A stretch of 64,000 bases of DNA from Paragorgia papillata (GCA_035771165.1 JAWNZC010000261.1:205001-269000), one strand, 5' to 3'. Positions 10,647-21,155 are shown, numbered from the stretch's first letter. Program-made: numbers and translations. Notes: generated from the sequence alone by a model not told the origin.

Positions 10647-11722
10647 CAGGGGCGGCGCGGAGCGTAAATTTTTTGGTATTAGTTGTGGTATATAACGTAG
10701 GGGGCTCTGGGGGTATCCACCCCCAGAAAATTTTGAAATCTAGAGGCTCTGAAATGCAATTTCCAGCATTCTACAGAAGATATTTTTTGAAAAAATCAAG
10801 CGAGATGAAGATCTAAATGCTAAGCGTTTTACGCGGTTCGATGACTTCACGACCAAATTAACGGAAACATCCATTGAATTAAATCTGTCTGAGACTGTGA
10901 TGTGACTGATGCGCTGCACGTGTGAATACAGTAGCTTGCGTGATGCGCCGACAATACATATGATCAGCGCAACGTCTGCCTGGTTTTGCGAACGCAGACG
11001 GCCAAGGCATTAGAATCGCAAAACTAATACCTTGTAGGATTGCGTTGTTAGATATACAAATATTCGCATCGTTCTTACCTTTGAAGGAGGACTTATGCCT
11101 TTTTTTTGTTAAATATGGATTCAAGAAGGTTTTCCTTTCGTCAGATAAGTTCTAGTCACCATATCAAAGCTTCAAAATTGTTATAAATAATTGCACTTTG
11201 TTTCCATATTATTGATGTGTTGAACTCCAGTGTTGGGAGCTTTTCCTTGTGAAATAGGCGATACAGCCGATACTACATGGATGATTTATATATTGAGATG
11301 TTATATATTGTTAATGTAATGAAGTGAAAAGAATTGCAGACTTCTCGCTGCGAAATAAAAGCAGTTTTAAATCGAAATAGTAAAGCGTCTGACTTTAAAA
11401 TATAAATATTGTACCACCTGTGGTGAAATTTAACACCGAAAATCCGCGTTTCTTGTCAAGCCAAGGTATTAGTTTTGAGATTCTAATACCTCGAGGTCTA
11501 AGCCTTTCAAACACTTGTCGCTAAAGTCGCTAAGGTTGTTGCGCGCATCAGCGAGGACGGTACAGTACTGCGGAATTGAAATCAAACAATCAAAAACAAA
11601 GATGTTGTTTTCTTCCATCCGTCTCTGTTCTTGGAATAATTGTATTATTTTACAATTCATTTCAATCTGGAGAAAAAAAGGTATTAGACTAATACCTTTA
11701 ATACCTTAGCGCGCCGCCCCTG
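10647..11722. mobile_element. Non-autonomous hAT element with perfect 8-bp TSD
   Basis: Terminal inverted repeats CAGGGGCGGCGCG and CGCGCCGCCCCTG are flanked by the identical octamer TCGTCCTT (10639-10646 and 11723-11730). Ends starting CAG(G/T) with 8-bp duplications define the hAT superfamily. The 1076-bp interior has no transposase. An 81-codon frame on the minus strand (10879-11124) has no recognisable domain. The subterminal part GGGGGTATCCACCCCCAG..., followed by AAATTTTGAAATC and GGCTCTGAAA, reappears in diverged form at about 27405-27480. GGTATTAG/CTAATACC repeats extend the ends. Confidence 0.85.
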
Positions 11723-11856
11723 TCGTCCTTATAAGACTTCAACACGCACCATATGAACCATTGTGATCAAGAGCTTTACACAATAAGCTACGTGTAAGCT
11801 CGGTAAAGCGAACAAATTACCACCTATCCCACCCATTCAACGATTTTGCACATCTT

Positions 11857-12010
11857 TAATTACAAAAATCAAAAAAACAACAACAAAAAAACCCCAAATA
11901 AAACCAACCCCCCAAACCCCCCCCAAAAAAAAAAAAACCCAAAAAAAAAACCCCGAAAAAACACGAGAAACCCACAAAAACAACAACCTGCTACCAACAA
12001 CCAACTACCC
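11857..12010. repeat. A/C-rich low-complexity tract
   Basis: About 150 bp consisting almost only of A and C (CAACAACAAAAAAACCCC and similar blocks), strongly strand-asymmetric. It gives rise to a spurious lysine/proline/asparagine-rich open frame. Confidence 0.8.
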
Positions 12011-12498
12011 CTAGAGTCTGTCATGCGAACTGCGTCAAATGACTTAAGGTGGACACTCTATTATCTTAAAGTAATATATGAATCAGTTTTGTATATAGCA
12101 TTACTATTTTAATAAAGATTTGGTTTGGGGATGAAGTGCTCCCAAAGGTCACCCTCGACCCCATAGACTCATATGAATTGATGTAATTATAAGAATTAGT
12201 CGAAAGTAAGAAACGTCCAACTCGGGGATCTATTACCCCTTGGACATGTGGGATGCCCTAGGGGGTCATTACCCCTTCGGCAAAGTCCAACATGGGGAAC
12301 TACGAGCCCTAGGACATTAGACTAGAGCCCTACTTGACAACTAGGACCGTAACGTTGAGTTGTTGGGATGAGGATGACCACAATTTTCACCATTCGGAGT
12401 ACTTTTCCCCGAACCCTTCTCCCACAAAAACATTGCGCGTGTGTCATAGCTGTATTCTTAGTTCTTATTCGAAAAATATGCGTATAAGGAGTTGGATC

Positions 12499-12502
<4 letters not shown>

Positions 12503-12533
<31 letters not shown>

Positions 12534-12850
12534 CTTATGAAAAAAATTCTATAGGCCACCTATAGATTTCTATAGAGAAACATATAGGTTTATATAGAGA
12601 AACCTATAGACATACCCATAGGCGACCTATTGGGCTGTATAGGGAATTGGAAGGTTTTCTATAGGCAACCTATAGAAATTTCTATAGGTTTCTATAGGCA
12701 ATTGTATATAATTCTATATAGCAACCTATAGACATCTCTATATGCTTTGATAGGGAATCGGAACGTTTTCTATAGGCAACGTATAGAAAATCCTATAGAC
12801 AGTCGCATATATAGAGAATTGTATATAGACATATCTAATACTATATAATG
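12503..12850. repeat. (TA)n-linked CTATAG-palindrome repeat, copy 1
   Basis: A (TA)n run (12503-12530) leads directly into ACCCTTATGAAAAAA and then about 310 bp crowded with CTATAG and CCTATAGG palindromes (TTTCTATAGGCAACCTATAG and variants, more than a dozen). The same boundary, in inverse orientation, links a second array (20160-20546) to its (TA)n. The palindromes are irregularly spaced, about 15-30 bp apart, with recurrent phrases such as GGAAGGTTTTCTATAGGCAA. No coding potential and no match to a family known to me. Confidence 0.8.
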
Positions 12851-13087
12851 ATTTTTTACATAGAGAAACCTATGGTAAGTATAGAGCAAAATGAAACATA
12901 TGTACATGGTTGTTTCTTAAAAATTTTTTTTTTTTTAAACATGTACAACCTAATTATTGACAAAATATAATAGATGCTAATAGATTTAATTACATAACAG
13001 TGATGCGACCAGTTACAGTCAATTCGAATGTTCTTTCCCGAGCGCCCTTGTAATATTGACTTGCAAACGGTACACAACGACTTCTCA

Positions 13088-13228
13088 GCAAGTTGCTAAA
13101 AATTCAAATTTTTAATATAGAACTTCACATAATATGAAGTTCTACTGAAAGTCAGGACAACTAACTTTAAGTAAACGTCATGTTATGTGAAGTTCGATAT
13201 TTAAAATGCGAATTTTTAGCAACTTGCC
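13088..13228. repeat. Foldback repeat
   Basis: Arms of about 50 bp: GCAAGTTGCTAAAAATTC and AACTTCACATAATATGAAG on the left are mirrored by CATGTTATGTGAAGTTCGA and ATTTTTAGCAACTTGC on the right. The spacer is short. A small MITE or hairpin, non-coding. Confidence 0.6.
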
Positions 13229-13274
13229 AAGGAGACACCATATACCGTTACATAATGTACATATACATAATGTC

Positions 13275-13275
<1 letters not shown>

Positions 13276-13352
<77 letters not shown>
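13276..13352. repeat. (TA)n microsatellite
   Basis: About 77 bp of uninterrupted TA dinucleotide. It sits between two inversely related segments: GTTGCTAAAAATTCAAATTT near 13091 and AAAATGCGAATTTTTAGCAA near 13202 form a nearby foldback containing the AACTTCACATAA / TTATGTGAAGTT pair. Confidence 0.9.
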
Positions 13353-13353
<1 letters not shown>

Positions 13354-13955
13354 CATATTGTATAAGAAGAAAGCATTTCACGATCCTATTTTAAGAACTT
13401 AAGTACAAATTTAACCAATACCAAGCATTAGTATAAATTATAACCTTTGCACTGTAACAAATAATTAGAAAGTTAAATTTAACAATACTGTACTAACAGT
13501 ATATAGTAAAAACATGCAGACATTGTATATATGTATATACATACGAATGTTCTAACATTCTCCAGCAGAGCAATACTTTTGCAAGTCATTCAGGGTTTTG
13601 GCAACATCCAATTTCATGACATCAGGATGAAACTTCTTGTCACCAAAAAATTAGGTCGTGCAACACGGACAGCGACATCTACCATCCTTGAAGATATGCC
13701 AAATCCAATAACTAGAATATTGCCAATAATATCATGACAGCTTACAACATTTTGCTTTTCTTGAACATACATAGGATTTCCCTACCAAGTAGCACCGCAG
13801 CAACCTTACCAGACACTATAATACCAGGGGTAAAGCTGGACCACTTCCTCAGCCACCTGTCAGGTTGCTAATCATCCTAAAATTACAAAAGCCAAATATA
13901 AAATTAAAATAAAGGTTTAAGTGGAAAGCACAGACAAAAAAGTGTGGTAAATACA

Positions 13956-14330
13956 GTACATATGGCAGGTCTAAATAGACCTGCCATATGAACTGTACGA
14001 TGACGTGAGATTGCGTTGGGTGACTACAACTACCAGAATGCTTTGCCAGTATTCTGGGGTTTCGGCTAAAAGTGATGACTCAAAAGGACCCGTCCAAGGC
14101 CTTTCACGGCTTTTCCAAAATATCTCGTCAAATTTGTTGTTTCCAAATATGTCATCAAGTTTCAGCGAGTCTCAATATTTTAGCAATCTTTTCGATACCC
14201 TAATCACAGCATATAAAACCTTAACAGACTAATCAGAAATATGGTTTTCCACCTATAGCTTTTTGGAAAAACATATTCATATGCCTAATATTTTATTCAT
14301 ATGCCTGATTTTTTATTCGTATGCCTGACT
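13956..14330. repeat. Hairpin, shared interspersed repeat and 22-bp tandem repeat
   Basis: 13956-13998 is a hairpin (CATATGGCAGGTCTA / TAGACCTGCCATATG). 13998-14075 is the diverged partner of 6285-6360. 14090-14230 is related in inverse to 7000-7190 (CTTTCACGGCTTTTCCAAAA, GTTTCAGCGAGTCTCAA). 14268-14330 has three copies of a 22-bp unit TTCATATGCCTAATATTTTA with variants. All are non-coding. Confidence 0.6.
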
Positions 14331-14403
14331 GAATCATTTCTTTTTTCTTGATATTTAGCATCGGTTAATTCATGAGCAATTAAAATCTTCCCATAGCTAA
14401 ACC

Positions 14404-14640
14404 AAATAATTAAACAAACAACCAAACAAACAAACAAACAAACAAACAAACAAACAAACAAACAAACAAACAAACAAACAGACAGACAGACAGACAAACA
14501 AACAAACAAACAAACAAACAAACAAACAAACAAACAAACAAACAAACAAAAATAAATAAATGAATAATTAGATAAATAAATAAATAAGTAAATAAATAAA
14601 TAAAATAATCTCATAAATAAATAAATAAATAATAGAGTAA
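14404..14640. repeat. Compound (CAAA)n-(CAGA)n-(TAAA)n microsatellite
   Basis: About 150 bp of CAAA repeats with a central block of CAGA, grading into TAAA/TAAG repeats to about 14640. The cysteine/leucine-rich open frame on the minus strand here is an artefact of the repeat. Confidence 0.9.
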
Positions 14641-16429
14641 ATAAATATAGAAATAATACGTAAAGAAAGAAATAAGTAAAAAAGTAAATATCAGTCCCTA
14701 CAAAGTAAATGATCAGTCCCTAACAGATAAAAGTATACTCCGGTCTACCAAACAACAAACATACTTAAGTCCAGGTATAATTTTAATTATGGAAACCTTA
14801 TTTTTAGATTCAATTTTTAAAGAGAAAGCTCTATAGTGTGAAGATTCTTGAATAATAAAAAAAAAGTATGTTTCTTAATTCTTTCAGCATATCTGAATAC
14901 CCCCAGCATTAAATAATGAATTTGATGTTAGGCCGCTATTTGTTGCATATTAGTTTCTCATCCAGGACTTTACCAATAGTTCATGCGGGAGGGTGGCCAT
15001 TACCGTTAAGCCATAGCTAATTCAAAACAGCTGAAACTTAAATTTTGAACCATCATTTGTAAATGTGTGCATGATTGCATGAATGTGAGAACCACAGAAC
15101 TGTTAAGAAATAAAACTTTACATTAGATACTAACCAATACATAAGTTGACATATTTTCACACAGTCTAATTAAAGAACAATGTTGTCTTCATTTTGTTCT
15201 GTCATAAATTAGGTTTCCAGTACTATCATCATTTCCAGTCTACGGTATATATTTTTGGTCTTTATAATCCTTTAATAAACTAAGACAAAGATTTTGTTAG
15301 TACTGTATACAGCCAAACACATACACTGTGTTGTGAGCGCTTTCCAATTAACAAGGTCGGATCAGTTAGTCCGTCCAGAATGGACTTGGTTTTGATTAGG
15401 ACCAAATTTTCCAGTCTGACCGTCCCAAGCCTCAAATCAATTGAGTTCCATTTCACCGGACTGACCGGTCTAACCATGTAACTGGGAAGCCCCCTATGTA
15501 TCCCCTTCTTGACCTAAAACACTGATCAAATTGAAAATCAGATTTGCACCGATTTATAGCCTGGCACTAGCTGAATCTTCGTGTAAACCATGTGAGTAGA
15601 TTAACTAATGTAAGAACTTTTTAAAGATTGTTGTAACCTGCATGTAACTACTGTAGCCTGTATCAGGCAAGTGCTTCAATAACAATACAAATATATCAGA
15701 AGAAAACCCTTATTTTTAACTATCAACAATACCATGCATTAACTGCTGAACATTTGTTTAATTAACTCTGAACATCCGCAAACTAAAAGGAAACATGTTT
15801 AATATTATTTGTTGTCTGGTTTAGCCTCTGGTTTATAGCATACATGCACAAGTTTGCCCAAGATTCCAGGTTTTCAAAAAGCAGTGTTTTTAACACAGTA
15901 AAGCCTTTTTTTAAATTAAATATTGAAACATAACAGTTGTATACATCAAAAAGGGAATCAAATATGGTCGACTTTTAGTAAATGCATATCCATGTATTCA
16001 AAATTGCCGCCGTTGTTGATCAACACAAAACAATTTATCACTTCTCAAAACAAACCATAAATCCTTTAATTGTAATAGTTATAAACTACGAAAATAAACA
16101 TATTTTGTAAGAATCAAACCGCAAATCGTTTGTAAGAACATTTCTATTCCGTAGCGAATAAATAAATGAAGACTACAGTATACCTTGCTGACTACCGGTA
16201 TTTTAAATGTAACACATATACAAGTCCGTATACAAACTTGCTACTTAAAGAATCTATGACTTACCTTCAAATATAATGTGATCGCATCCATCGTCTGTAT
16301 ACGTCTAGCGAAGAACCATTTACATGAACAGAAGCAATAAACCAAAGCCAGAAAGGCAAACAATCTCCAACGAACCTCCAATTCGAAAATAAACGCGTCA
16401 CCGGGTTCCCGCGTCATCATGGGATCATA
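14641..16429. other. No gene recognised
   Basis: AT-rich intron-like sequence without supported exons, repeats or motifs. The only open frames are short and featureless. Confidence 0.5.
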
Positions 16430-16769
16430 GGGACTTTAAGAAAGCACGACACGGCAGATGACGACGACGCCCAGAAGTAAAATTATCATTAAATTTGAAA
16501 CTGGGCATGTCTGATACTGATAGATACATTCGCCGCGTCCTGTGAACGTCGACGACGTCTGTTGGACGTGTTTGGCGTTGTCGAGAAAACGCGAAAAGAT
16601 TTTGGTGGAGTCCTTGACTCCTTTCCTAATCCTTTGAACAACAGGTATTGTTTTGATCTTCTTTATGGAGAAAAGTATGAGTAAATAAATATAATAACAA
16701 AATTATATTTGTGGTGTTAGTGATGACTGCTTTTGTTAAGATAGCTTCAAACTTATTCAAATCGTCCTG

Positions 16770-17810
16770 ATGGACCTAATGGCTGCTGCAACAACGTCTG
16801 GCTGTTCTCAGCCTGCTTCTAGTGAAAAAAAGTAAGTGTAACCCGAAAATCTATTATTAGTATAATTTTACTGTTTGGATTCATAACAAGCTTTGTCTTT
16901 TTTTTAATGATCGCTGGTCTGTAGCACTAGTTCACTTGAATTTTCTAATTTTGTAGCGAAAACTCAGCCGAAAAACATCGAAAAACACAATTATCCAACT
17001 ATAAAATAATTGTTGTTTACGTGCTGTCTGTTGAGAAATTTTTGAGGTTTAAGCAGTTAATATCCGCATTTCTTTTTTGATAGCAGTTGTTCAATGTATT
17101 GGACTAAAACCCATGACATTCTTTATTGTCGAGAAGTTCTGGTCTCAAAATTATTCGAGAAAAAGAAGTCATCTGTCGAAAGAGGGAAGGTTTGGGACGA
17201 CATTGCTGACAACCTTAATTCGATTGAAGAGCCATCATTCGATGTTGATAAAAGGTCGATACGAGATCGTTTTAACAACCTGGTAAAGAAGTACAAAAAG
17301 AAAAAGAAAAAAGAAGAAAATTCAAGTGGCATTTCGCCGGAGAAAACAGAATTAGATTCTCTCCTAGAAGAGATATTCGAGAGAGACAGCATGTCTCTTG
17401 AAACCCAACAAAATGCATCTGCCGAGAAGGACAAACAAAAGGAAGCCAAGAAGCAATCCGCGGAAGAAGTGAGAAAATTGGCAATGGAAACCTTTGCCAA
17501 ATCAAAAAAAAGGAAACCCGAGAATGAACAAGACAAACAACCACGGAAGCGGAGGTCGGGTAACGAAGCGTTAGAATATTTAACGATGAAAGCTGAAGAA
17601 GATCGCCTGGTTAAAGAACAGGAAATCACCGAGAAAGGACAGCAAATGGATATTCACCGCCAGGATCAAGAACAACAGGCACAGATGATGAAAGCTATGA
17701 TAGAACAGCAACAAAGCCAGCAGGAAATGCAGAATATGATGATGAGACAACAACAGCAACAAACACAGCTTTTGATCGGGATTATTAACAAGTTTATGTC
17801 AAAACAATAA
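16770..17810 (+). CDS. Harbinger Myb/SANT-like DNA-binding protein (two exons)
   Basis: Exon 1 is 16770-16831 (ATG; MDLMAAATTSGCSQPASSEK, donor GTAAGTG). Exon 2 is 17084-17810, after a TTTCTTTTTTGATAG acceptor; the junction codon AA|C keeps the frame. Residues about 25-100 form the Myb/SANT-like trihelix: YWTKTHDILYCREVL, ERGKVWDDIADNLN and KRSIRDRFNNLVKKYK, then ISPEKTELDSLLEEI. This is the usual pattern for Harbinger-encoded DNA-binding proteins, which bind the element ends and help import the transposase into the nucleus. The middle is rich in lysine and acidic residues (possible nuclear signal KRKPENEQDKQPRKRR). The C-terminal third is a glutamine-rich coiled coil. The frame is intact over about 263 codons, unlike the partner transposase. 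Domestication as a host gene is possible but not indicated. Confidence 0.8.
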
Positions 17811-18501
17811 AGGACTACTAAAAAAACAATGGCATTTTAATGAAACACTATTTGCTAAACAATGTTAGTCGTATTATATACATTGCATATAGTTAGTTCA
17901 CTGTTAAATACGTCTTCTGTTACAACTCTTGTTTGATTTATTAATTAAAATACTCTTGTGTTTTTTTTTAATTTAAACATATATAATCCTAACGTTCACC
18001 CAAGAGCGTACTCGCTCATCGAGGATCAAGTTCTCGCTCAAGTTCTCGCGTACTCGCTCATTGGAGGATCAAGTTCAAAGAAGTATGATGTTGTATTTTT
18101 GTACAAACATGTTAAGGCATTCCTTAATATTGCGGAAACTATGTACATTTTGCCAATTTGGCTTAATTGTATTTTAAGATTTTTTTTTAAATCTAAAAAT
18201 TTGAAATAGTTTACCGCGTAACCACTCCACAGAAACCCTTACTGTGCTCATTGACTTATTAAATGCTTCCATATCTGGGGTTAGAATGGCATTACGAAAT
18301 GGGGCTTGTAAATTTACCCGTAGTGGATATTAAGCAGGGTCTCCATAGATGCACATCGCTTGCTGTGTAGGAGAAAATGCACAATTCTCAAGATCGCCTA
18401 GCAGTCCAGATTCCGCTAACATCCCAGTATCGTGTCGTTTACCCTCTGAAAGATACAATAATAATATGATGTAATGGTGTATATTCCCTGACCATGCATG
18501 A
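17811..18501. other. Harbinger interior, non-coding
   Basis: AT-rich 3' flank of the Myb-like gene. It includes a short direct repeat (GTACTCGCTCAT ... GAGGATCAAGTTC) at 18006-18076 and no supported ORF. Confidence 0.5.
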
Positions 18502-18886
18502 CAGCGCTGGATTTAGGACTGTGGAGGCCCCTGGGCGGTCACTGACCAGCACAATATATCAATTCTATTTCTGAATGTATGCTAAACTTCGAAGTCACAA
18601 TTCACACACTGGATCAGGTTTACAATAACTTGTCAACTCCATCCATCAATCTGTCATAATCGTCATAGTATACACTTTTAGAAGTGACCCTATATATCAT
18701 CCATATATCTTTTGTCTTGTTGTTGACTCATATTTTGGGCTCTCAAGATTTTTGTCATTTCAACACCTATTATTTCAACTTTCAAGACATTTTTGTGGAT
18801 CCCCCCCCCCCCCCCCCCCCTTAAACATTATTTTGCGGGGGGCCCTGGGCGACCGCCTAGTCCGCCCTGTCCTAAATCCGGCACTG
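18502..18886. mobile_element. hAT MITE nested in the Harbinger element
   Basis: Imperfect terminal inverted repeats CAGCGCTGGATTTAGGAC and GTCCTAAATCCGGCACTG lie between identical octamers ATGCATGA (18494-18501 and 18887-18894). Subterminal GGCCCCTGGGCGGTC is mirrored by GGCCCTGGGCGACCGCC. Size 385 bp, no ORF, with a run of about 20 C near its right end. The 8-bp duplication and CAG ends place it in hAT. It inserted after the Harbinger element did. Confidence 0.85.
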
Positions 18887-19131
18887 ATGCATGAGATCAA
18901 ATCACAGAGAAAAAACTTTGAGCTCTTTGGAACACAAGAACTCTTTTAATGTATTAATTCGAAACACAGATACACATGAACACAGAAAAATTATAGTTTT
19001 CTGAAATTACCGGATGTATTAATTGTCGCATAATATTTAAGACCCCTTCTTTCTATTAGCCCCTCTTTTTGTCTACTCTAAGTTCCTTATATAGGAATCA
19101 GTTTTTTCTTGCTCTGACTTGGGAAATTAAA

Positions 19132-19700
19132 TCAGCTCCCTTCCTCTAATAACCCCTCCCCCTTCCCCTCTTGATGACCTAAAATTAAAAGCCCCACAGA
19201 GCTTAATAGAAGAAATACGGTAAGAAAACACACAACTTTACCTATCGGCCCAAACAGGTTAGCAATCATTCCATTTGGAAGTGCAACACATTGAAACTTG
19301 ATGGCATGTACCCGTTTATGGCCATTGTTGACAAGCCTTTGGTGTCGACCTGTACGACAAATTGGACGAACTGTCCCATCTACAAAACCAAAACAATTCT
19401 GGAGGGCAGCTCCTTTGTTCGCAATTGCATCAGCATAATCTTGTAGCTTATCTGATTGGAGTAAAGCATAGTTCCACTGCGATATGTGATGCCCGTGCAA
19501 AGACCCTCAAGTCCACTGCATATGGTCCCTTAGTAGCATCTGACGGTTTCAGGAAGACCTAGTACATCAAAGAGAAGCGGTATATCGTGTTTCTCAAATC
19601 GAAAATTGCTTTTACACTCTGCTTCATTTTCTTCCTCAAATGAGAAAGGCTGGTAATATTTGTAAGGATATTCGGGATTCGTAGACTTTTACATGTCCCA
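19132..19700 (-). pseudogene. Harbinger (HARBI1-like) DDE transposase, broken
   Basis: Minus-strand frames give, in order, 'FRFEKHDIPLLFDVLGLPE' (19690-19560), then after a frame break 'GHHISQWNYALLQSDKLQDY', 'KGAALQNCFGFVDGTVRPIC' and 'NGHKRVHAIKFQCVALPNG', ending 'ANLFGPIG'. 'GF(V/I)DGTVRPICR' carries the first catalytic Asp of Harbinger transposases, and 'HAIKFQ..ALPNG..ANL.GP' is the conserved stretch after it. The region between the N-terminal motif and ISQWN is partly deleted, and everything after the FGPIG motif, including the remaining D and E of the triad, is missing or out of frame. Compared with the usual length of about 350-400 residues, less than half remains. It cannot encode active enzyme. 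Confidence 0.85.
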
Positions 19701-20003
19701 CAACAATAAAAATTCCTCATCGTCTATCAAGTTCTCATACCGACTTATAAGGACCAAACTCCCCTATTTCTTTGAACGATACCATTTATAGTAGAAACAC
19801 TTTTTCACGTTCGCGTCTCTGACAGTTTTTCTTAATTTTCTTGATTTTGGCGCGAACGCCGGTGTTTGTTACCCAATCCCCCCTCTGCCGTCACGTCGTC
19901 GTCATCTGCCGCGTCGTGCTTTCTTAAAGTCCCTCATAATCCCGCGTTAGCCTCGCGTGGTCTTAAAGTAGCACAAAACGTTTTGATGTAAATTTGAAAA
20001 TTG

Positions 20004-20026
20004 CTATATATATATATATATATATA
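20004..20026. repeat. (TA)n microsatellite
   Basis: About 23 bp of TA repeat just right of the Harbinger terminus. Confidence 0.85.
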
Positions 20027-20159
20027 GTTAAATTTGGTGGGAATATTGCTTGGGCAATATACGGTACATCAAAAGCAACACTTATAAGCAAAATATGACA
20101 AATGATAAACTTGGTAAAGCATTTGAAGCTCAATGTTATAACTTAGAGAGGAACAAAAA

Positions 20160-20543
20160 ATCGAATAGACTATTCTATAAAATATTCCATATAGAATTCT
20201 ATAGAATATTCTATAGAATATTCTGTAGAATATGCTATTGGCACCTTATAGTCTATAGGAATTACAATTTTATCGAAACCTATAGGATTAGCCTATAAAA
20301 ATAGTCTATAGGAATTATAATATAGAAACCTATAGGATTAGCCTATAGAAATAGTCTATAGGAATTATAAAATAGAAACCTATACGATTAGCCTATATAG
20401 ATACCCATAGAGAGATTTGCCTATAGACGCTTAGGTCTATAGAAACCTAGCTATATAGGTTTCTATAGGTATTTGAACCTATAGACTTTCTGCCTATAGG
20501 CGCCTATAGAAACCTATAGGCGCCTATAGACTTTTTTCATAAG

Positions 20544-20574
<31 letters not shown>
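20160..20574. repeat. CTATAG-palindrome repeat linked to (TA)n, copy 2
   Basis: About 385 bp of AT-rich sequence saturated with CTATAG/CCTATAGG (phrases such as GAAACCTATAGGATTAGCCT and TAGTCTATAGGAATTATAA repeated several times), ending TTTTTTCATAAGGGT and then (TA)n at 20546-20574. The boundary is the exact inverse of 12528-12545, so the two arrays are inverted copies of one repeat type. A 60-70-bp internal period is visible at 20270-20400. Non-coding. Confidence 0.8.
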
Positions 20575-20579
<5 letters not shown>

Positions 20580-20584
20580 TCAAT

Positions 20585-20630
20585 CTACAGACACGGTGTT
20601 TTCGCTGTACTACAGCTCATCAGTGTAGCT
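20585..20630 (-). ncRNA. Hammerhead ribozyme, second copy with one inserted base
   Basis: Same elements as the upstream copy: stem I CTACA/TGTAG, CTGATGA, stem II GCTGTAGTACAGC and GTC at the cleavage site (20590/20589). However, the GAAA box reads GAAAA because of an extra T on the + strand (20599-20602). The extra A would bulge at the base of stem III and probably weakens activity. Confidence 0.75.
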
Positions 20631-20859
20631 TGGAACAATCTGAATGAATTTCATCAATTACTTATACACATGCGATCGTCGGTGACAACCGCATGTGGGA
20701 CAGCATCGGTGAAGTACATTCAGATAGCGTGAAGTGCGCATGGGCCCCGAGTGCTCAAACTTCCACAAGGGTAGTGAGCGTTGCATTATCGCTAATAGGT
20801 ACCCACGGCAACTTCACAGGGTGCTCAACAACACCGAAGTGAAGGAGCGTACATAGTTC

Positions 20860-20910
20860 AATCTACAGACACGGTGTTTCGCTGTACTACAGCTCATCAG
20901 TGTAGCTTGG
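20860..20910 (-). ncRNA. Hammerhead ribozyme (canonical core)
   Basis: Minus strand, 5' to 3': stem I strand CTACA, core CTGATGA, stem II GCTGT-AGT-ACAGC (5 bp), core GAAA, stem III ACAC/GTGT with a minimal loop, cleavage triplet GTC, and stem I return strand TGTAG pairing perfectly with CTACA. Every conserved hammerhead nucleotide (C3, U4-A9, G12-A14, A15.1-U16.1, C17) is present. Predicted self-cleavage is between 20868 and 20867. The very short stem III is typical of animal hammerheads, which often work best as dimers. Confidence 0.85.
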
Positions 20911-21155
20911 AACAATCTGAATGAATTTCATCAATTACTTATACACATGCGATCGTCGGTGACAACCGCATGTGGGACAGCATCGGTGAAGTACATTCAG
21001 ATATATATATATATTGTCATTTGTTTGATTGGCTAATTTTTTCGCATCTCATTAATTTGTTATTGTTATTTTTATCTGATTGACTTATTTTTGGTCACAT
21101 TATTATCCTTCTTATATAAGCTCGTTGTTTGTTTACACTCTTTACGTTTCTCTCT

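Larger units (their letters stand above)
16430..19933. mobile_element. PIF/Harbinger DNA transposon
   Basis: The ends are inverted repeats of about 40 bp: GGGACTTTAAGAAAGCACGA and CGGCAGATGACGACGACG on the left, their complement at 19894-19933 on the right. Inside are the two genes of a Harbinger element, a Myb/SANT-like DNA-binding protein on the + strand and a DDE transposase on the minus strand. The exact terminus and 3-bp duplication are uncertain, because similarity continues outward imperfectly (GGGATCATA against GGGATTATGA). The transposase is broken, so this copy is not autonomous. A hAT MITE is nested at 18502-18886. Confidence 0.85.
20576..21001 (-). mobile_element. Retrozyme-like tandem repeat with hammerhead ribozymes
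   Basis: A sequence beginning TAGTTCAATCTACAG (20576) is repeated from 20854, period 278 bp. The array holds about 1.5 units and is bounded on both sides by (TA)n. On the minus strand each unit start carries a hammerhead ribozyme, so a minus-strand transcript would be cut at two sites (20868/20867 and 20590/20589), releasing a 278-nt monomer. This is the layout of retrozymes: non-autonomous retroelements known from plants and some animals that spread through small circular RNAs. Copies differ by one base (four against three T in the GAAA box). There is no ORF, as expected. A reverse transcriptase from another element would be needed for mobility. Confidence 0.8.

Noticed and set aside
10879..11124. 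81-codon minus-strand frame inside the hAT element
   Set aside because: No resemblance to hAT transposase or another family; too short to support.
13178..13394. Tyrosine/isoleucine repeat proteins
   Set aside because: Translations of the (TA)n tract on both strands.
14297..14614. Cysteine/leucine/valine-rich open frame
   Set aside because: Translation of the (CAAA)n/(CAGA)n microsatellite.
17123..17762. Minus-strand open frames opposite the Myb-like gene
   Set aside because: Shadows of the real + strand frame with its lysine/glutamine-rich composition.
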